From Streptomyces sp. NBC_01429 (lineage in GTDB: Bacteria; Actinomycetota; Actinomycetes; Streptomycetales; Streptomycetaceae), in assembly GCF_036231945.1 (NCBI RefSeq), contig NZ_CP109599.1, positions 2,326,501 to 2,390,500 of the forward strand: a stretch of DNA of 64,000 nucleotides. The letters are read 5' to 3'. Of this stretch, positions 8,197 to 18,329 are shown piece after piece. The translations under genes and the position numbers were made by a program. Position 1 is the stretch's first letter, and every line of letters starts with the position of its first letter. Below the pieces are notes generated by a model, which saw nothing but the letters and a program-made list of their open reading frames with translations, was not told the DNA's origin and ran no database searches.

Positions 8197-9468
8197 TCAC
8201 TCCCCCGCCGCCCGCCCCGGCAGCGCACCGATCGCCGCCAGCGGGATCGCCGCCAGGACCAGCCACACCGCCGCGCCCGGCAGCCCCGTGTCCGTCAGTG
8301 CGCCCGTGGCCGCGCTGCCCGCCAGGACGATCAGGCCGGATACGGAGGAGAGCGCGCCCGTGTAGAGGCCGAGGCGGCCGGGGGCGGCCAGGTCGGGGAG
8401 CCAGGCTCGGGCGGCGGGGGCGATGAGCATCTGGCCGATGGCGAGCAGGGCCACGAAGCCGGCCGCCGGGAGCAGGCCCGGCGCGCCGGTGCGCCCGGCC
8501 GGGAGCGTGGCGGCCACGAGCGCGAAGCCCGCCGACAGGAACAGCAGCCCGGTGGCCATGGAACGGCGCAGGCCGAGGCGGTCGGCCGCCCAGCTGGTGA
8601 GGGGGAGCTGGGTGGTGACGACGAGCAGCGAGGAGAGCGCGAACAGCCAGGCCAGCGGCGCCTGGGAGCCCGCCGCGCGCTCCACCTCGGCCGGGAGGGC
8701 GAGATAGAGCTGGTTGTACACCAGCAGATACGTCCCGTACACCGCGCACAGCGCGAGGAAGGGCCGGTTGCCGAGCATGCGCCGTATCCCGCCCCGCCCG
8801 CTCACCCGGGGCCGGCCGGGGATGTGCTGGGGCAGCAGCCACGCGTGCCCGGCCAGGACGAGGACGAAGATGGCCGCCCCGGCGAGGCAGACCGTACGGA
8901 AGTCCACCGCCAGCAGCAGCGCGCCCAGCAGCGGCCCCACGAACGCGCCCGCCTGCCCGGCCGCCGTGAAGAGCGCGAGGACGCCGGTGCGCGGTCCGCC
9001 GCCCGCGTCCGCGCGGGCCACCGCCTGGCGGGTGACCTCGGACTCCACGGCGGGCGAGAACAGCGCCGCCGCGAAGCCGATCAGCAGGACGGCGCCGATG
9101 ACCGGCCCCGTACGGTCCGCGTACCCGAGCCACACGAACCCGGCGATCCGCAGCGCGCACCCCGTCAGCACCACGGGCCGTACGCCGTACCGGTCGGTCA
9201 GCGCGCCGCCGACCAGGAACAGCCCCTGCTGGCTGAACGTACGCAGCCCCAGGACCAGGCCGACCAGCCAGCCGGCCAGGCCGATCCCGGCGCCGAGGTG
9301 ATCGGCCAGGAACGGCAGTACGGCGAAGAAGCCCACGTTGAAGGCGAATTGGGTCAGGATCAGCAGCCGCAGCAGCGGGGACAGTTCACTCCACATCCCT
9401 GTCCCTGAGCGCGGCCACCGCCGGGCGCTTTCGGCGTGGCCGTCGGGCGCCGCCGGGCGTTCGGTCAT
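8197..9468 (-). CDS. MFS exporter in zinc-box operon
   Basis: A 423-residue MFS protein with about 12 membrane segments, starting LLRLLILTQFAFNVGFFAVLPFLADHLG. It resembles MFS exporters that accompany metallophore importers. The ATG at 9468 has GAGGAG 7 bp upstream and overlaps the TGA of the permease gene as ATGA, so translation is coupled. It is the third gene of a binding protein-permease-MFS operon. An importer and exporter pair in one operon suggests secretion and re-uptake of a small chelator or peptide; that role is inference. Confidence 0.85.
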   Translation of the reverse strand: MTERPAAPDGHAESARRWPRSGTGMWSELSPLLRLLILTQFAFNVGFFAVLPFLADHLGAGIGLAGWLVGLVLGLRTFSQQGLFLVGGALTDRYGVRPVVLTGCALRIAGFVWLGYADRTGPVIGAVLLIGFAAALFSPAVESEVTRQAVARADAGGGPRTGVLALFTAAGQAGAFVGPLLGALLLAVDFRTVCLAGAAIFVLVLAGHAWLLPQHIPGRPRVSGRGGIRRMLGNRPFLALCAVYGTYLLVYNQLYLALPAEVERAAGSQAPLAWLFALSSLLVVTTQLPLTSWAADRLGLRRSMATGLLFLSAGFALVAATLPAGRTGAPGLLPAAGFVALLAIGQMLIAPAARAWLPDLAAPGRLGLYTGALSSVSGLIVLAGSAATGALTDTGLPGAAVWLVLAAIPLAAIGALPGRAAGE

Positions 9469-11291
9469 CCGGCGCTCCTCGGGGCCGCCGTCCCGCGGGC
9501 GGGCGCGGACGGTTCCGGCCGCCGTGCGGGCCACCGGCCCCGTCCCCGTATCCGTATCCGTATCCGTATTCCGCCCGCCGCCGACACCGCCAGCGCGCCC
9601 AGCAGCGCCAGTACGGCGGCCGGGGCCAGCACCGCCCAGGGCGCGCGTTCCGCGTAGGGGAGGTTCTCGGCGAGCAGCAGGCCCCACTCGGGCGACGGCG
9701 GCTGCGCGCCCAGGCCCAGGAAGCCGAGGGAGGCCAGCGCGAGCGCCACGGCGGGCAGCCGCAGCAGCGCGTGCCGGGTGACGGGCGGGACGACGGCGGG
9801 CAGCAGCTCGTACCGCAGCAGATGCAGCGGGCCCGCGCCGAGCGCGCGGGTGGCGCTGAGATGTGTGGTGGCGCGCTCCTGCGTCAGCAGCGCGGCCGCG
9901 TGCGCGGCCAGCGGCGCCCAGGCGACGGCGGCGACCGCAAGCGCCGGGGTGTAAGGGCCGCTGCCAGCGACCCCGGCGACGAGGAGTCCGGCGAGCACGG
10001 GCGGTACGGCGTTCACGGTGTCCACGGCCGCGCCCGACACCCTCGGCACCAGCCCCAGCAGCACCCCGATCAGCAGCGCGGCGGCGCTCACCGCGACCGC
10101 CACCGCGAGCGTGGTGAGCGCTCCGTGCCCGACCCGCGCCAGCACGTCGCGGCCGAGCGCGTCCGTGCCGAAGGGGTGCGCCCAGGACGGCGGGCGCAGC
10201 CGGGCGGCGGTGTCCAGTGCCAGCGGATCGCGGAAGAGCCCCGCAGCTACGACGCCGAGCAGCGGCACCCCGTACACGAAGGGCAGTACGGAGCGGGCCG
10301 GCGGTCCGGCCCGGTGCGGCGAGGTGAGCGCGCCGTCGCGCAGGACGGGCCCCAGCAGCAGCCGGGCCACTCCCCTGGTGGCACCTCCGGCGACGGCGGC
10401 GAGCAGCAGGAGTGCCAGCGTGCCCGCCTGGAGCACCGGCAGGTCCTGGGCGATGGCCGCCTGGAGGGTGAGCCGGCCGAGTCCGGGGATGTCGAAGATC
10501 TGCTCCACGGCGACCGATCCGCCGGTGAGGCCGACGACGAACAGCCCGAGGTTCGGCAGCAGTCCGGGGAAGCAGCGCCGCAGCGCCTGCCGGACGATGC
10601 GGCGCCCGGGCAGGCCGCGCGCGCTCGCGGCCAGCGCCCACGGTTCGGCGAACGCGCCGGGCAGCGAGTCGTCGAGCAGCCGGCCGAGCAGCGCGCCGGC
10701 GGGCACGCCGAGCGCGAGCGCGGGCAGGACGAGCCACTGGGGCCCGTACCAGCCGAGCGCGGGCAGCCAGCCCAGCTGTACGCCGACGACGGTGGCCAGC
10801 ACGGACGCCGTCAGGAACTCGGGGAGCGAGGCGAGCATCGCGGCCACCCCGCCCGCGCGGGGCCCGGCCGGCCGCCCCGCCGCCCCGCGCCGCAGCGTGC
10901 GGGCGCACACCGGCGCGGCCGTCGCGAGCGCCGCGACCATCGCCACGCCCATGAGCAGCAGCGACACACCGAGGGCCTGGACGACGGAGGGCAGTACGGC
11001 GCTCCCGGAGATCCAGGAGTGGCCGGCGTCGCCGTGGGCCAGGTCGCCGAGCCACTGCCCGAGCAACCGCAGCGGCCCGGCGCCGAGGCCGAGTTGGTCC
11101 CGTACCGCCGCCAGCGCCTCGGGGGTGGGGTCGCGGTCGGCGGAGCGCGCCTTGAGGACGGTCAGCGCGGGATCGGTGCGCGAGAGCCAGGGCAGCAGGC
11201 CGATGGCGCACAGCAGCCCGCCCGCGAGCACGGAGCGCCACAGGGCCGTCAGGCCCGGCCGGGATATGCGGGCCCGGGAGGTACGGGACAT
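9465..11291 (-). CDS. Fused DppB-DppC type ABC permease
   Basis: A 608-residue protein joining two peptide/nickel-type ABC permeases. The first half (about residues 1-320) has the DppB N-terminal region (DPTPEALAAVRDQLGL, WLGDLAHGDAGHSW) and EAA-loop-like ASARGLPGRRIVRQAL. The second half (about 325-575) has the DppC signature (HPFGTDALGRDVLARVGHG) and a second EAA-like loop (TRALGAGPLHLLRYELLPAV). The C-terminus ends in an IRIRIRIR tract encoded by a short TATCCG repeat (about 9547-9572). The gene starts 3 bp after the binding-protein stop. No ATP-binding subunit is encoded next to it, which is unusual. Confidence 0.85.
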   Translation of the reverse strand: MSRTSRARISRPGLTALWRSVLAGGLLCAIGLLPWLSRTDPALTVLKARSADRDPTPEALAAVRDQLGLGAGPLRLLGQWLGDLAHGDAGHSWISGSAVLPSVVQALGVSLLLMGVAMVAALATAAPVCARTLRRGAAGRPAGPRAGGVAAMLASLPEFLTASVLATVVGVQLGWLPALGWYGPQWLVLPALALGVPAGALLGRLLDDSLPGAFAEPWALAASARGLPGRRIVRQALRRCFPGLLPNLGLFVVGLTGGSVAVEQIFDIPGLGRLTLQAAIAQDLPVLQAGTLALLLLAAVAGGATRGVARLLLGPVLRDGALTSPHRAGPPARSVLPFVYGVPLLGVVAAGLFRDPLALDTAARLRPPSWAHPFGTDALGRDVLARVGHGALTTLAVAVAVSAAALLIGVLLGLVPRVSGAAVDTVNAVPPVLAGLLVAGVAGSGPYTPALAVAAVAWAPLAAHAAALLTQERATTHLSATRALGAGPLHLLRYELLPAVVPPVTRHALLRLPAVALALASLGFLGLGAQPPSPEWGLLLAENLPYAERAPWAVLAPAAVLALLGALAVSAAGGIRIRIRIRGRGRWPARRPEPSAPARGTAAPRSAG

Positions 11292-11294
11292 GGC

Positions 11295-12794
11295 TCAGCG
11301 CCGGGTGCCGGTGGCGACGACGGTGCGCTCGTACGGGTCGAGGAGGACACCGCTCACGGCGGCGGAGACGCCGAGAATGTTGCGCTGGTGGACGAGCGGA
11401 ACGACCGCGTCCGTGCCCAGGATCCTGGCCTCGGCGGCCATCGCGGCGTCCTGCCGCTTCTCCGGGTCGCCGATGGCGTCGGCGGTGGCGACGGCCTGGT
11501 CGACGGTCTTGTCGCAGAGCCGGGCCATGTTGTACGTGCCGTCGCAGGTGTAGTCGCTGGCGAGGACCGAGACGGGGTCGCCGGTGTCGAGCATGGTGTT
11601 GCGCGCGCCGACGAACGCGTCGAACTTCCCGGCCAGCGCGTCGCCCTCGATGCGCGAGGACTCCCGTACGGTCAGCGTCACCTTGAAGCCGGCCTTCTCC
11701 AGCTGCTGCTGGAGCACCTGCGCGACCTCGGGCAGCTCCGGCCGGTTGTCGTACGTGGCGAGCCGGACGGTGGCGCCGGTGGTCTTCGCGGCGGCGGCGC
11801 GTCCGGTGGGCTGTTCGCGCTTGCCCGCCGCCCAGGTCAGCGCGGGGCCGAAGATGCCCTGGCCGGGGTCGGCGTATCCCTCGTAGACGTTCTTGGCGAG
11901 GACGGAGGTGTCGATCGCGGCGCGGGCGGCGGCCCGGAGCTTCGGATCGGTGAAGGGGCCGGAAGCGGTGTTGAGGTAGAGGCTGGTGGTGCGGGCGGTG
12001 GGGACTTCGCGGCCGGTGCCCTTGGCGAGGGAGGCCGCCTGCGCGAACGGGAGCGCCTCGGCGATGTCCTCCTCACCGGTGCGCAGCGCGTTGGCGCGGG
12101 CGGTGCCGTCGGCGATGAACCTGGCGTCGATGCCGGACGCCTGGGCCCGGCCGCCCCAGTAGTCGTCGAAGCGGTCCAGGGCGGCGGAGGTGGAGCCGTT
12201 CACCTTGGTGAGGGTGAAGGGTCCGGTGGCGTGGCCGACCGGGTCGGCGGCGCCCTTCTTCCCGTACGCCTGCGGGGACAGCACGGCGAGGCTGGGCCCG
12301 GCCAGCCGCAGCGGCAGTACGGGGTCGGGCGTCGCGGTCGTGACCCGCACCCGGCGGTCGCCGGACGCCTCGGCGGTCAGGGAGACCCCGGAGAGCGCGG
12401 CGGGCGCGGGGCTCGCCTGGGCGGCGTGGGTGAGGGCGGCGGCGGCAGCGGACGCGGTGACCGGCGTCCCGTCCTGGAAGCGCGCGTCGCGCAGGGTGAA
12501 CTGCCAGGTGCGGGCGTTCTCCTTGGTCCAGGACTCGGCGAGCGCGGGGGCCGCGGCGCCGTTGCCGTCGAGCTTCGTCAGCCCCTCGGTGACGCCGAGC
12601 CGGCTGAGGAGGGTCGCGTCGGCCCCGTACGGGGAGAAGGACTCGGAGGGCGGGAAGGCCAGCGCGACCCGCAGCCGCCTGCCCTCGCCGGAGCCCGCTT
12701 TGGGGTCCGCGGAGCCGCCGGAGGCGAAGCAGCCGGAGAGCAGGGGGATGAGCAGCAGGCCGGCGGCCCACCGGCGAGGTCGGACGGAGCGCAT
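11295..12794 (-). CDS. Family-5 solute-binding lipoprotein
   Basis: A 499-residue extracellular substrate-binding protein of the oligopeptide/nickel family. A lipoprotein signal is present with lipobox LLSGC (Cys22). The family-5 core is visible in LRVALAFPPSESFSPYGAD, VTEGLTKLDGNG, AESWTKENARTWQFTLRDARFQDGTPVTA and the later VRLATYDNRPELPEVAQVL. It is the first gene of the operon, followed by the fused permease and the MFS exporter. The upstream Zur-like box in the promoter suggests induction by zinc limitation. The ligand is more likely a metal chelate or peptide than free metal. Confidence 0.88.
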   Translation of the reverse strand: MRSVRPRRWAAGLLLIPLLSGCFASGGSADPKAGSGEGRRLRVALAFPPSESFSPYGADATLLSRLGVTEGLTKLDGNGAAAPALAESWTKENARTWQFTLRDARFQDGTPVTASAAAAALTHAAQASPAPAALSGVSLTAEASGDRRVRVTTATPDPVLPLRLAGPSLAVLSPQAYGKKGAADPVGHATGPFTLTKVNGSTSAALDRFDDYWGGRAQASGIDARFIADGTARANALRTGEEDIAEALPFAQAASLAKGTGREVPTARTTSLYLNTASGPFTDPKLRAAARAAIDTSVLAKNVYEGYADPGQGIFGPALTWAAGKREQPTGRAAAAKTTGATVRLATYDNRPELPEVAQVLQQQLEKAGFKVTLTVRESSRIEGDALAGKFDAFVGARNTMLDTGDPVSVLASDYTCDGTYNMARLCDKTVDQAVATADAIGDPEKRQDAAMAAEARILGTDAVVPLVHQRNILGVSAAVSGVLLDPYERTVVATGTRR

Positions 12795-12860
12795 GATCCT
12801 CGTTCTCTGTTCTCTGCGGGGTCTGTGGGTGACACACCGGCTACGGGACGAACGAACGAG

Positions 12861-12883
12861 AGATTACATGACAACCGTTTTCA
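12861..12883 (-). promoter_or_regulatory. Zur-like box in the promoter of the binding-protein operon
   Basis: TGACAACCGTTTTCA at 12869-12883 is a 7-1-7 palindrome (TGAnAAC-n-GTTnTCA), close to the actinobacterial Zur consensus TGAAAATGATTTTCA. On the minus strand it abuts a -10-like TAATCT (12861-12866) and fills the spacer to the -35 region. That position would block transcription of the gene starting at 12794. Confidence 0.65.
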
Positions 12884-13447
12884 TCAGCCGAGCGGTATCT
12901 CGAAGTGCACGATGCTCTGACCGCCGCCCGCGATCTCCTCGCGCTCATCACACACCGCCTTGCCCATCGAGCGCCAGAACGCCTCGGCGCCGGGCACCGC
13001 CGGATCGGTGTGCAGATAGACCGAGCGGTATCCGCCGTCCGCCACCGCGAAGTCCACCAGTTCACGCACCAGCGCCCGCGCGAGGCCCTGGCGGCGATGG
13101 CCGGGGCGGGTGTAGACGCGGCGCAGCTGGGCCGTCTCCCCGGAGGGGTAACGCTCCGCCATCCAGGCCGGGTTGGGGGGATTGACGGGCCCGCGGGAGT
13201 CCAGCGCGGCGACGGCGACGACGCCCTCGCTCCCGTCCCCGCCCTCACTCCCACTCCCGCTCTCGTCGAGGGCGACGAGCAGCGTGTGCCGGGGCGAGGC
13301 CAGATACGCGCCCGCGAGATCGATGATGTCGGCGTGCCAGCGCGGCACGTACCCGGTACCGAAGTCGCGGTAGACGGTGTCGAGCATGACGGCGCGCGCG
13401 GCGTCGAGGTGATCGGGGGTCGCCGTTCGGATGCGATAGCTAGGCAC
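12884..13447 (-). CDS. GNAT acetyltransferase
   Basis: A 187-residue GCN5-related N-acetyltransferase. The acetyl-CoA-binding motif A is TRPGHRRQGLARALVRELVDFA (R/Q-x-x-G-x-A pattern), preceded by the beta-strand VAVAALDSRGP. The N-terminus YRIRTATPDHLDAARAVML is typical of the family. The linker SGSGSEGGDGSEG is low complexity. The GTG at 13447 lies 6-7 bp after a -10-like TATGAT on the minus strand (13454-13459), suggesting a leaderless mRNA. Its stop lies against the Zur-like box of the next operon. The substrate is unknown. Confidence 0.85.
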   Translation of the reverse strand: MPSYRIRTATPDHLDAARAVMLDTVYRDFGTGYVPRWHADIIDLAGAYLASPRHTLLVALDESGSGSEGGDGSEGVVAVAALDSRGPVNPPNPAWMAERYPSGETAQLRRVYTRPGHRRQGLARALVRELVDFAVADGGYRSVYLHTDPAVPGAEAFWRSMGKAVCDEREEIAGGGQSIVHFEIPLG

Positions 13448-13510
13448 TTGCGCATCATACGCATTAAGCCCCGGCCGCCCGCACGCCGCCTCTGCCGGAG
13501 GGCCGCCGCC

Positions 13511-14313
<803 letters not shown>

Positions 14314-14317
<4 letters not shown>

Positions 14318-15489
14318 GCCGTCCTCCGGGCGCGGTACAGCACGGCCACGAACGCCGGTACGCCGATCAGGGACGTCACCACTCCCACCGGTACCTCCTG
14401 CGGGTCGAGCACGGTACGGGCCAGGGTGTCGACCCACACCAGGAACACGGCCCCGGCCAGGGCCGTCACCGGCAGCAGCCTGCCGTGGTTGGGGCCGACC
14501 AGCGCGCGGGCGGCGTGCGGCAGGACGAGACCGACGAAGCCGATCGCCCCCGCCGAGCTGACCAGCGCCGCCGTCAGCAGGGCCGTGACACAGAGCAGCA
14601 CCAGGCGGGTACGGCCGACGGAGACGCCGAGCGTGGCCGCCGCGTCCTGCCCGAAGGCGAACGCGTCGAGGGTCCTGGCGTATCCGCCGCACACCAGCAG
14701 CGCGAGCGCGAGCACGGCGGAGCAGATCCACACATCGTTCCAGCCGGCGCCGCCGAGCGAGCCGAGCAGCCAGAACAGCACGCCGCGCGTGGTCTCCGCG
14801 TCGGCGGACGTCATGACGATGAAGGAGGTGAGCGCGGAGAACAGCTGCATGGCCGCGACCCCGGAGAGCACCACCCGGTCCGTCGTCCCGCCGAGCGTGT
14901 GGCTGAGCAGCAGCACCATCGCGAACGAGCAGAGCGCGCCCAGGAACGCGCCGCCGGACAGCGACAGGGCGCCGCCGCCCACCCCGAGGACGACGACGAG
15001 CACGGCGCCGGTGGAGGCGCCCGAGGAGACACCGAGCACGAACGGGTCGGCGAGCGGATTGCGCAGCAGCGCCTGCATGACCGCCCCGCACACCGCGAGT
15101 CCGGCGCCGCACACGGCCGCGAGCAGCGTGCGCGGCAGCCGCAGGTTCCATACGATTCCGTCGCGGATCGGGGTGAGCCGCGACTCGCCCCAGCCGAGGT
15201 GAGCGGCCACGACCGACCAGACGTCGCCGACCCGGATCTGCGCCGGGCCGATGGTGATCGCGACGGCGACGGAGGCCACCAGCGCGGCGAGCCCGCCGGC
15301 GCACAGGAGCAGCACGCGCGGGCTCCCCGGACCCCACAGGGCGCGCGGCCCGCGGGAGGCGCGTGCGGCGGAGGTCGGTGCGGCGTGCTCCGGTGCGGCG
15401 GACTGCGGCGCACCGGGATCCGCGGCCGCTTCCCCCGCCGGATCTCTCGCCGAGTCCCGCTCCGGATCCCGCTCCCGCTGGATCGTCAC
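14314..15489 (-). CDS. btuC: Cobalamin/iron-chelate ABC transporter permease
   Basis: A 391-residue FecCD/BtuC-family permease with about ten membrane segments. Family features include LRLPRTLLAAVCGAGLAVCGAVMQALLRNPLADPFVLG, GALSSFAMVLLLS-like helices, and the C-terminal IGFVGLVLPHAARALVGPNHG and VPVGVVTSLIGVPAF. An Ala/Pro-rich N-terminal extension of about 60 residues precedes the first helix. The GTG at 15489 overlaps the binding-protein stop as GTGA, so translation is coupled. It works with the lipoprotein and the ATPase as a corrinoid importer (inferred from the riboswitch). Confidence 0.9.
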
Positions 15490-16547
15490 TTCGCGGGCGC
15501 GTACGAGCGCAGCGCAGCGGCGACCTTCTCGACGCCTTCGACCGTGCGGATGGTCGGGTTCATCGCCTGGCCGCTGAGCAGCACGTACCGCTTGTTCCTG
15601 ACCGCGTCCATCTCCTTGGTGACCGGATTGGACTCCAGGAACTCGATCTTCTTGGCGGCGGTCTCGGCGGACTGCGACTTGCGCGTGAGGTCGCCGATCA
15701 CCAGGAAGTCGGGGTCGCGGTCGGCCACCGTCTCCCAGTTGATCTGGGGCCACTCGTCCTGGGTGTCGTCGAAGACGTTCTTCGCGCCGACGGCGTTGGT
15801 GATGATGCCGGGGGCGCCGCAGCAGCCGCCCATGTACGGGGAGTCGGAGTTGGCGAACCAGTACAGCAGCGTGACCTTCTCGGTCTTCGCCGCGTCCAGC
15901 CCCGCCGTCGCCTTCGCCATCCGGGCCTCAAGCGCGGCGACGACCTTCTCGCCGCGCTCCTCGACCCCGAAGACCTCGGCCAGGTCCCGTACCTCGCCGT
16001 AGACGCTCTCCATGGCCAGCGGGGTGGAGCGGGCGCCGTCCGTGCCCACGGTCTTGTCGTTCTTGGTGCAGTCGGCGGGCGAGATGTACGTGGGCACGCC
16101 CAGCTTCTCGAACTGCGCCCGGGTGGCCACGCCCCCCTTGCCCAGCGTCGACTGGAAGGAGGAGGCGACGAAGTCGGGCTCGGCGTCGAGGACCTTCTCG
16201 AAGGAGGGGTTGTTGTCCGCGAGCCGGGGGACCTCGGCGTTGGCCTTCTCCAGCCCCTTCAGCAGCGGGTCGGTCCAGGTCGCGGTCCCGGCCATGCGGT
16301 CCGCCAGACCGAGGGAGAGCATGATCTCCGTCGTCCCCTGGTTGAGCGAGACGGCGCGGCGGGGCGGGGCGTCGATCCGTACCCGCTGTCCGCAGTTCTC
16401 GACGGTACGGGGATATCCGGCGGCCTCGTCCTCGGCCGTCTTCGCGTCCTGTGCCGTACCGCCTCCCCCGCAGGCCGTCAGGGACAGGGCTCCGGCGAGG
16501 AGCAGGGTCGTCAGTGCGGCGGGACGGAGCGGGCGCGCGATCGGCAC
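15486..16547 (-). CDS. btuF: Cobalamin-type substrate-binding lipoprotein
   Basis: A 353-residue periplasmic-binding-like protein of the BtuF/FepB fold. The signal peptide ends in lipobox LSLTAC (Cys26). The fold is visible in RAVSLNQGTTEIMLSLGLADRMAGT, ADNNPSFEKVLDAEPDFVAS, and the helical backbone SVYGEVRDLAEVFGVEERGEKVVAAL. A paired Cys-Cys (MGGCCGAPG) lies near the second lobe. It is the first gene of the three-gene importer operon, about 80 bp downstream of the cobalamin riboswitch, so expression should drop when cobalamin is plentiful. Confidence 0.88.
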   Translation of the reverse strand: MPIARPLRPAALTTLLLAGALSLTACGGGGTAQDAKTAEDEAAGYPRTVENCGQRVRIDAPPRRAVSLNQGTTEIMLSLGLADRMAGTATWTDPLLKGLEKANAEVPRLADNNPSFEKVLDAEPDFVASSFQSTLGKGGVATRAQFEKLGVPTYISPADCTKNDKTVGTDGARSTPLAMESVYGEVRDLAEVFGVEERGEKVVAALEARMAKATAGLDAAKTEKVTLLYWFANSDSPYMGGCCGAPGIITNAVGAKNVFDDTQDEWPQINWETVADRDPDFLVIGDLTRKSQSAETAAKKIEFLESNPVTKEMDAVRNKRYVLLSGQAMNPTIRTVEGVEKVAAALRSYAPAK

Positions 16548-16626
16548 GGTGGTTCCTCTGCGTTCGAGGGCCCATGCGCGGAGCCCGTTCGTACGGTGCT
16601 CCCCCGCCGCCTGAAAGGACGGGGGC

Positions 16627-16775
16627 GGCCAGCAGGTCTTCGGACTCGGGATCTCCCGGACGTGACGCCTTCCCGGACGGTCGCCGCCCAGTGGCCGATG
16701 CCACGCCCGTCACCCTCACCGCTGCGCGTCAGCTCCGGATTTCCACCGGATTCCCTGACCCACGTACATGGGTTC
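16627..16775 (-). ncRNA. Cobalamin (AdoCbl) riboswitch
   Basis: On the minus strand, upstream of the importer operon, the conserved order is present: GGGAATCCGGTGGAAATCC, then GAGCTGACGCGCAGCGGT, then GGCCACTG, then GGGAAG, and finally the B12 box GAGTCCGAAGACCTGCTGGC near 16627-16647. This arrangement matches the cobalamin riboswitch consensus. It would shut off the downstream operon when cobalamin is bound. The 5' boundary is approximate. Confidence 0.92.
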
Positions 16776-16880
16776 GACTGGCCTCGGCAAGCTATCACAG
16801 CCGGAAATCGCCCCTGTCGGCCGTGTTTCCACAGGTGGGCCCCGGTCACCGGCCGCGCTCCCTCGCGCCACCATCCGGCG

Positions 16881-16912
16881 TCGAGCCGCGCTCAAGTCGC
16901 CACCAGCAGCCT
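16881..16912 (+). promoter_or_regulatory. SARP-type promoter upstream of KS-alpha
   Basis: Heptads TCGAGCC (16881-16887) and TCAAGTC (16892-16898) are spaced 11 bp. They are followed by 8 bp and a -10-like CAGCCT (16907-16912). This is the known SARP-dependent promoter geometry. It drives the KS-alpha/CLF/ACP/aromatase operon, with an untranslated leader of about 145 bp. Confidence 0.75.
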
Positions 16913-17063
16913 TGCACCCGACAGGCTCTGAGGCGAAAGGACGCACAGCGATGTTCCGCATGAACCGAGACAGGACCGGCGCCGGGCGCTGCCGGTCCAC
17001 GGGGCCGGGCCCCGCCCACGGCCCCGCCCAAGGCCCCGCCCACGACCGCGCGGGAGGCCCGCG

Positions 17064-18329
17064 TTGAGCAGGCGCGTAGTGATCACCGGTATCGGCGTAC
17101 GCGCCCCCGGAGGCGCCGGGACGAAGGAGTTCTGGAGCCTGCTGACCGACGGCCGTACCGCCACCCGCGCCATCTCGTTCTTCGACGCCTCGCCCTTCCG
17201 GTCCCGGATCGCGGGCGAGGTCGACTTCGACGCGGCGGCGGAGGGGCTCAGCCCCCGGGAGATCCGCCGGATGGACCGCGCCACCCAGTTCGCCGTCGCC
17301 TGCACCCGGGAGGCGATCGCCGACAGCGGTCTGGAGCTGGACTCCCTGGACCCGCACCGGATCGGGGTGAGCCTGGGCAGCGCGGTCGCCTCGGCGACCA
17401 GTCTGGAGAACGAGTACCTGGTCATGTCGGACGCGGGCCGGGAGTGGCTGGTGGATCCCGGCTATCTCTCGCCGCACATGTTCGACTACCTCAGCCCCGG
17501 GGTGATGCCCGCCGAGGTGGCCTGGGCCGCCGGTGCGGAGGGCCCGGTGGCGATGGTCTCCGACGGCTGCACCTCCGGCCTCGACTCCGTCGGCTACGCG
17601 GTGCAGCTGATCCGGGAGGGCACCGTCGACACCGTCGTCGCCGGCGCCGCCGACACCCCGATCTCCCCCATCGTGGTCGCCTGCTTCGACGCCATCAAGG
17701 CCACCACCCCCCGCAACGACGACCCGGAACACGCCTCCCGGCCGTTCGACGGCTCGCGCAACGGCTTCGTGCTCGCGGAGGGCGCGGCCATGTTCGTGCT
17801 GGAGGAGTACGGGGCGGCCCGCGCGCGCGGCGCGCACATCTACGCCGAGGTCGGCGGCTACGCCACCCGGTGCAACGCGTACCACATGACCGGTCTGAAG
17901 AAGGACGGCCGCGAGATGGCCGAGGCGATCCGGGTGGCGCTCGACGAGTCCCGCCTGGACCGCGGCGCCATCGACTACATCAACGCGCACGGCTCGGGCA
18001 CCAAGCAGAACGACCGGCACGAGACCGCCGCCTACAAGCGCAGCCTGGGCGAGCGGGCCCGTGAGGTGCCCATCAGCTCCATCAAGTCGATGGTGGGGCA
18101 CTCGCTCGGCGCCATCGGCTCGATCGAGATCGCGGCCTCGCTGCTGGCCATCGACGCCAATGTCGTACCGCCCACGGCGAATCTGCGCACGGCCGACCCG
18201 GAGTGCGACCTGGACTACGTACCGCTGACCGCGCGCGAGCAGCGGGTGGACACCGTCCTGACGGTGGGCAGCGGCTTCGGCGGTTTCCAGAGCGCGATGG
18301 TGCTGCACGATCCGGAGGTGGCGCGATGA
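17064..18329 (+). CDS. Type II polyketide ketosynthase KS-alpha
   Basis: A 421-residue beta-ketoacyl synthase, the condensing half of the minimal aromatic polyketide synthase. The active-site Cys is residue 169 (SDGCTSGLD). The catalytic histidines are in [11 protein letters not shown] and [12 protein letters not shown]. It forms a heterodimer with the CLF encoded by the next gene and extends malonyl units on the ACP. The start is a TTG at 17064 with GGGAGG 6 bp upstream, giving the usual [14 protein letters not shown]-terminus. Its stop overlaps the CLF start as ATGA, as in other type II clusters. The preceding 16913-17063 leader holds no gene. Confidence 0.97.
   Translation: MSRRVVITGIGVRAPGGAGTKEFWSLLTDGRTATRAISFFDASPFRSRIAGEVDFDAAAEGLSPREIRRMDRATQFAVACTREAIADSGLELDSLDPHRIGVSLGSAVASATSLENEYLVMSDAGREWLVDPGYLSPHMFDYLSPGVMPAEVAWAAGAEGPVAMVSDGCTSGLDSVGYAVQLIREGTVDTVVAGAADTPISPIVVACFDAIKATTPRNDDPEHASRPFDGSRNGFVLAEGAAMFVLEEYGAARARGAHIYAEVGGYATRCNAYHMTGLKKDGREMAEAIRVALDESRLDRGAIDYINAHGSGTKQNDRHETAAYKRSLGERAREVPISSIKSMVGHSLGAIGSIEIAASLLAIDANVVPPTANLRTADPECDLDYVPLTAREQRVDTVLTVGSGFGGFQSAMVLHDPEVAR

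Noticed and set aside
12869..12883. Palindrome considered as an iron (DmdR/IdeR) box
   Set aside because: It lacks the TTAGG...CCTAA core of iron boxes and fits the 7-1-7 Zur pattern better.
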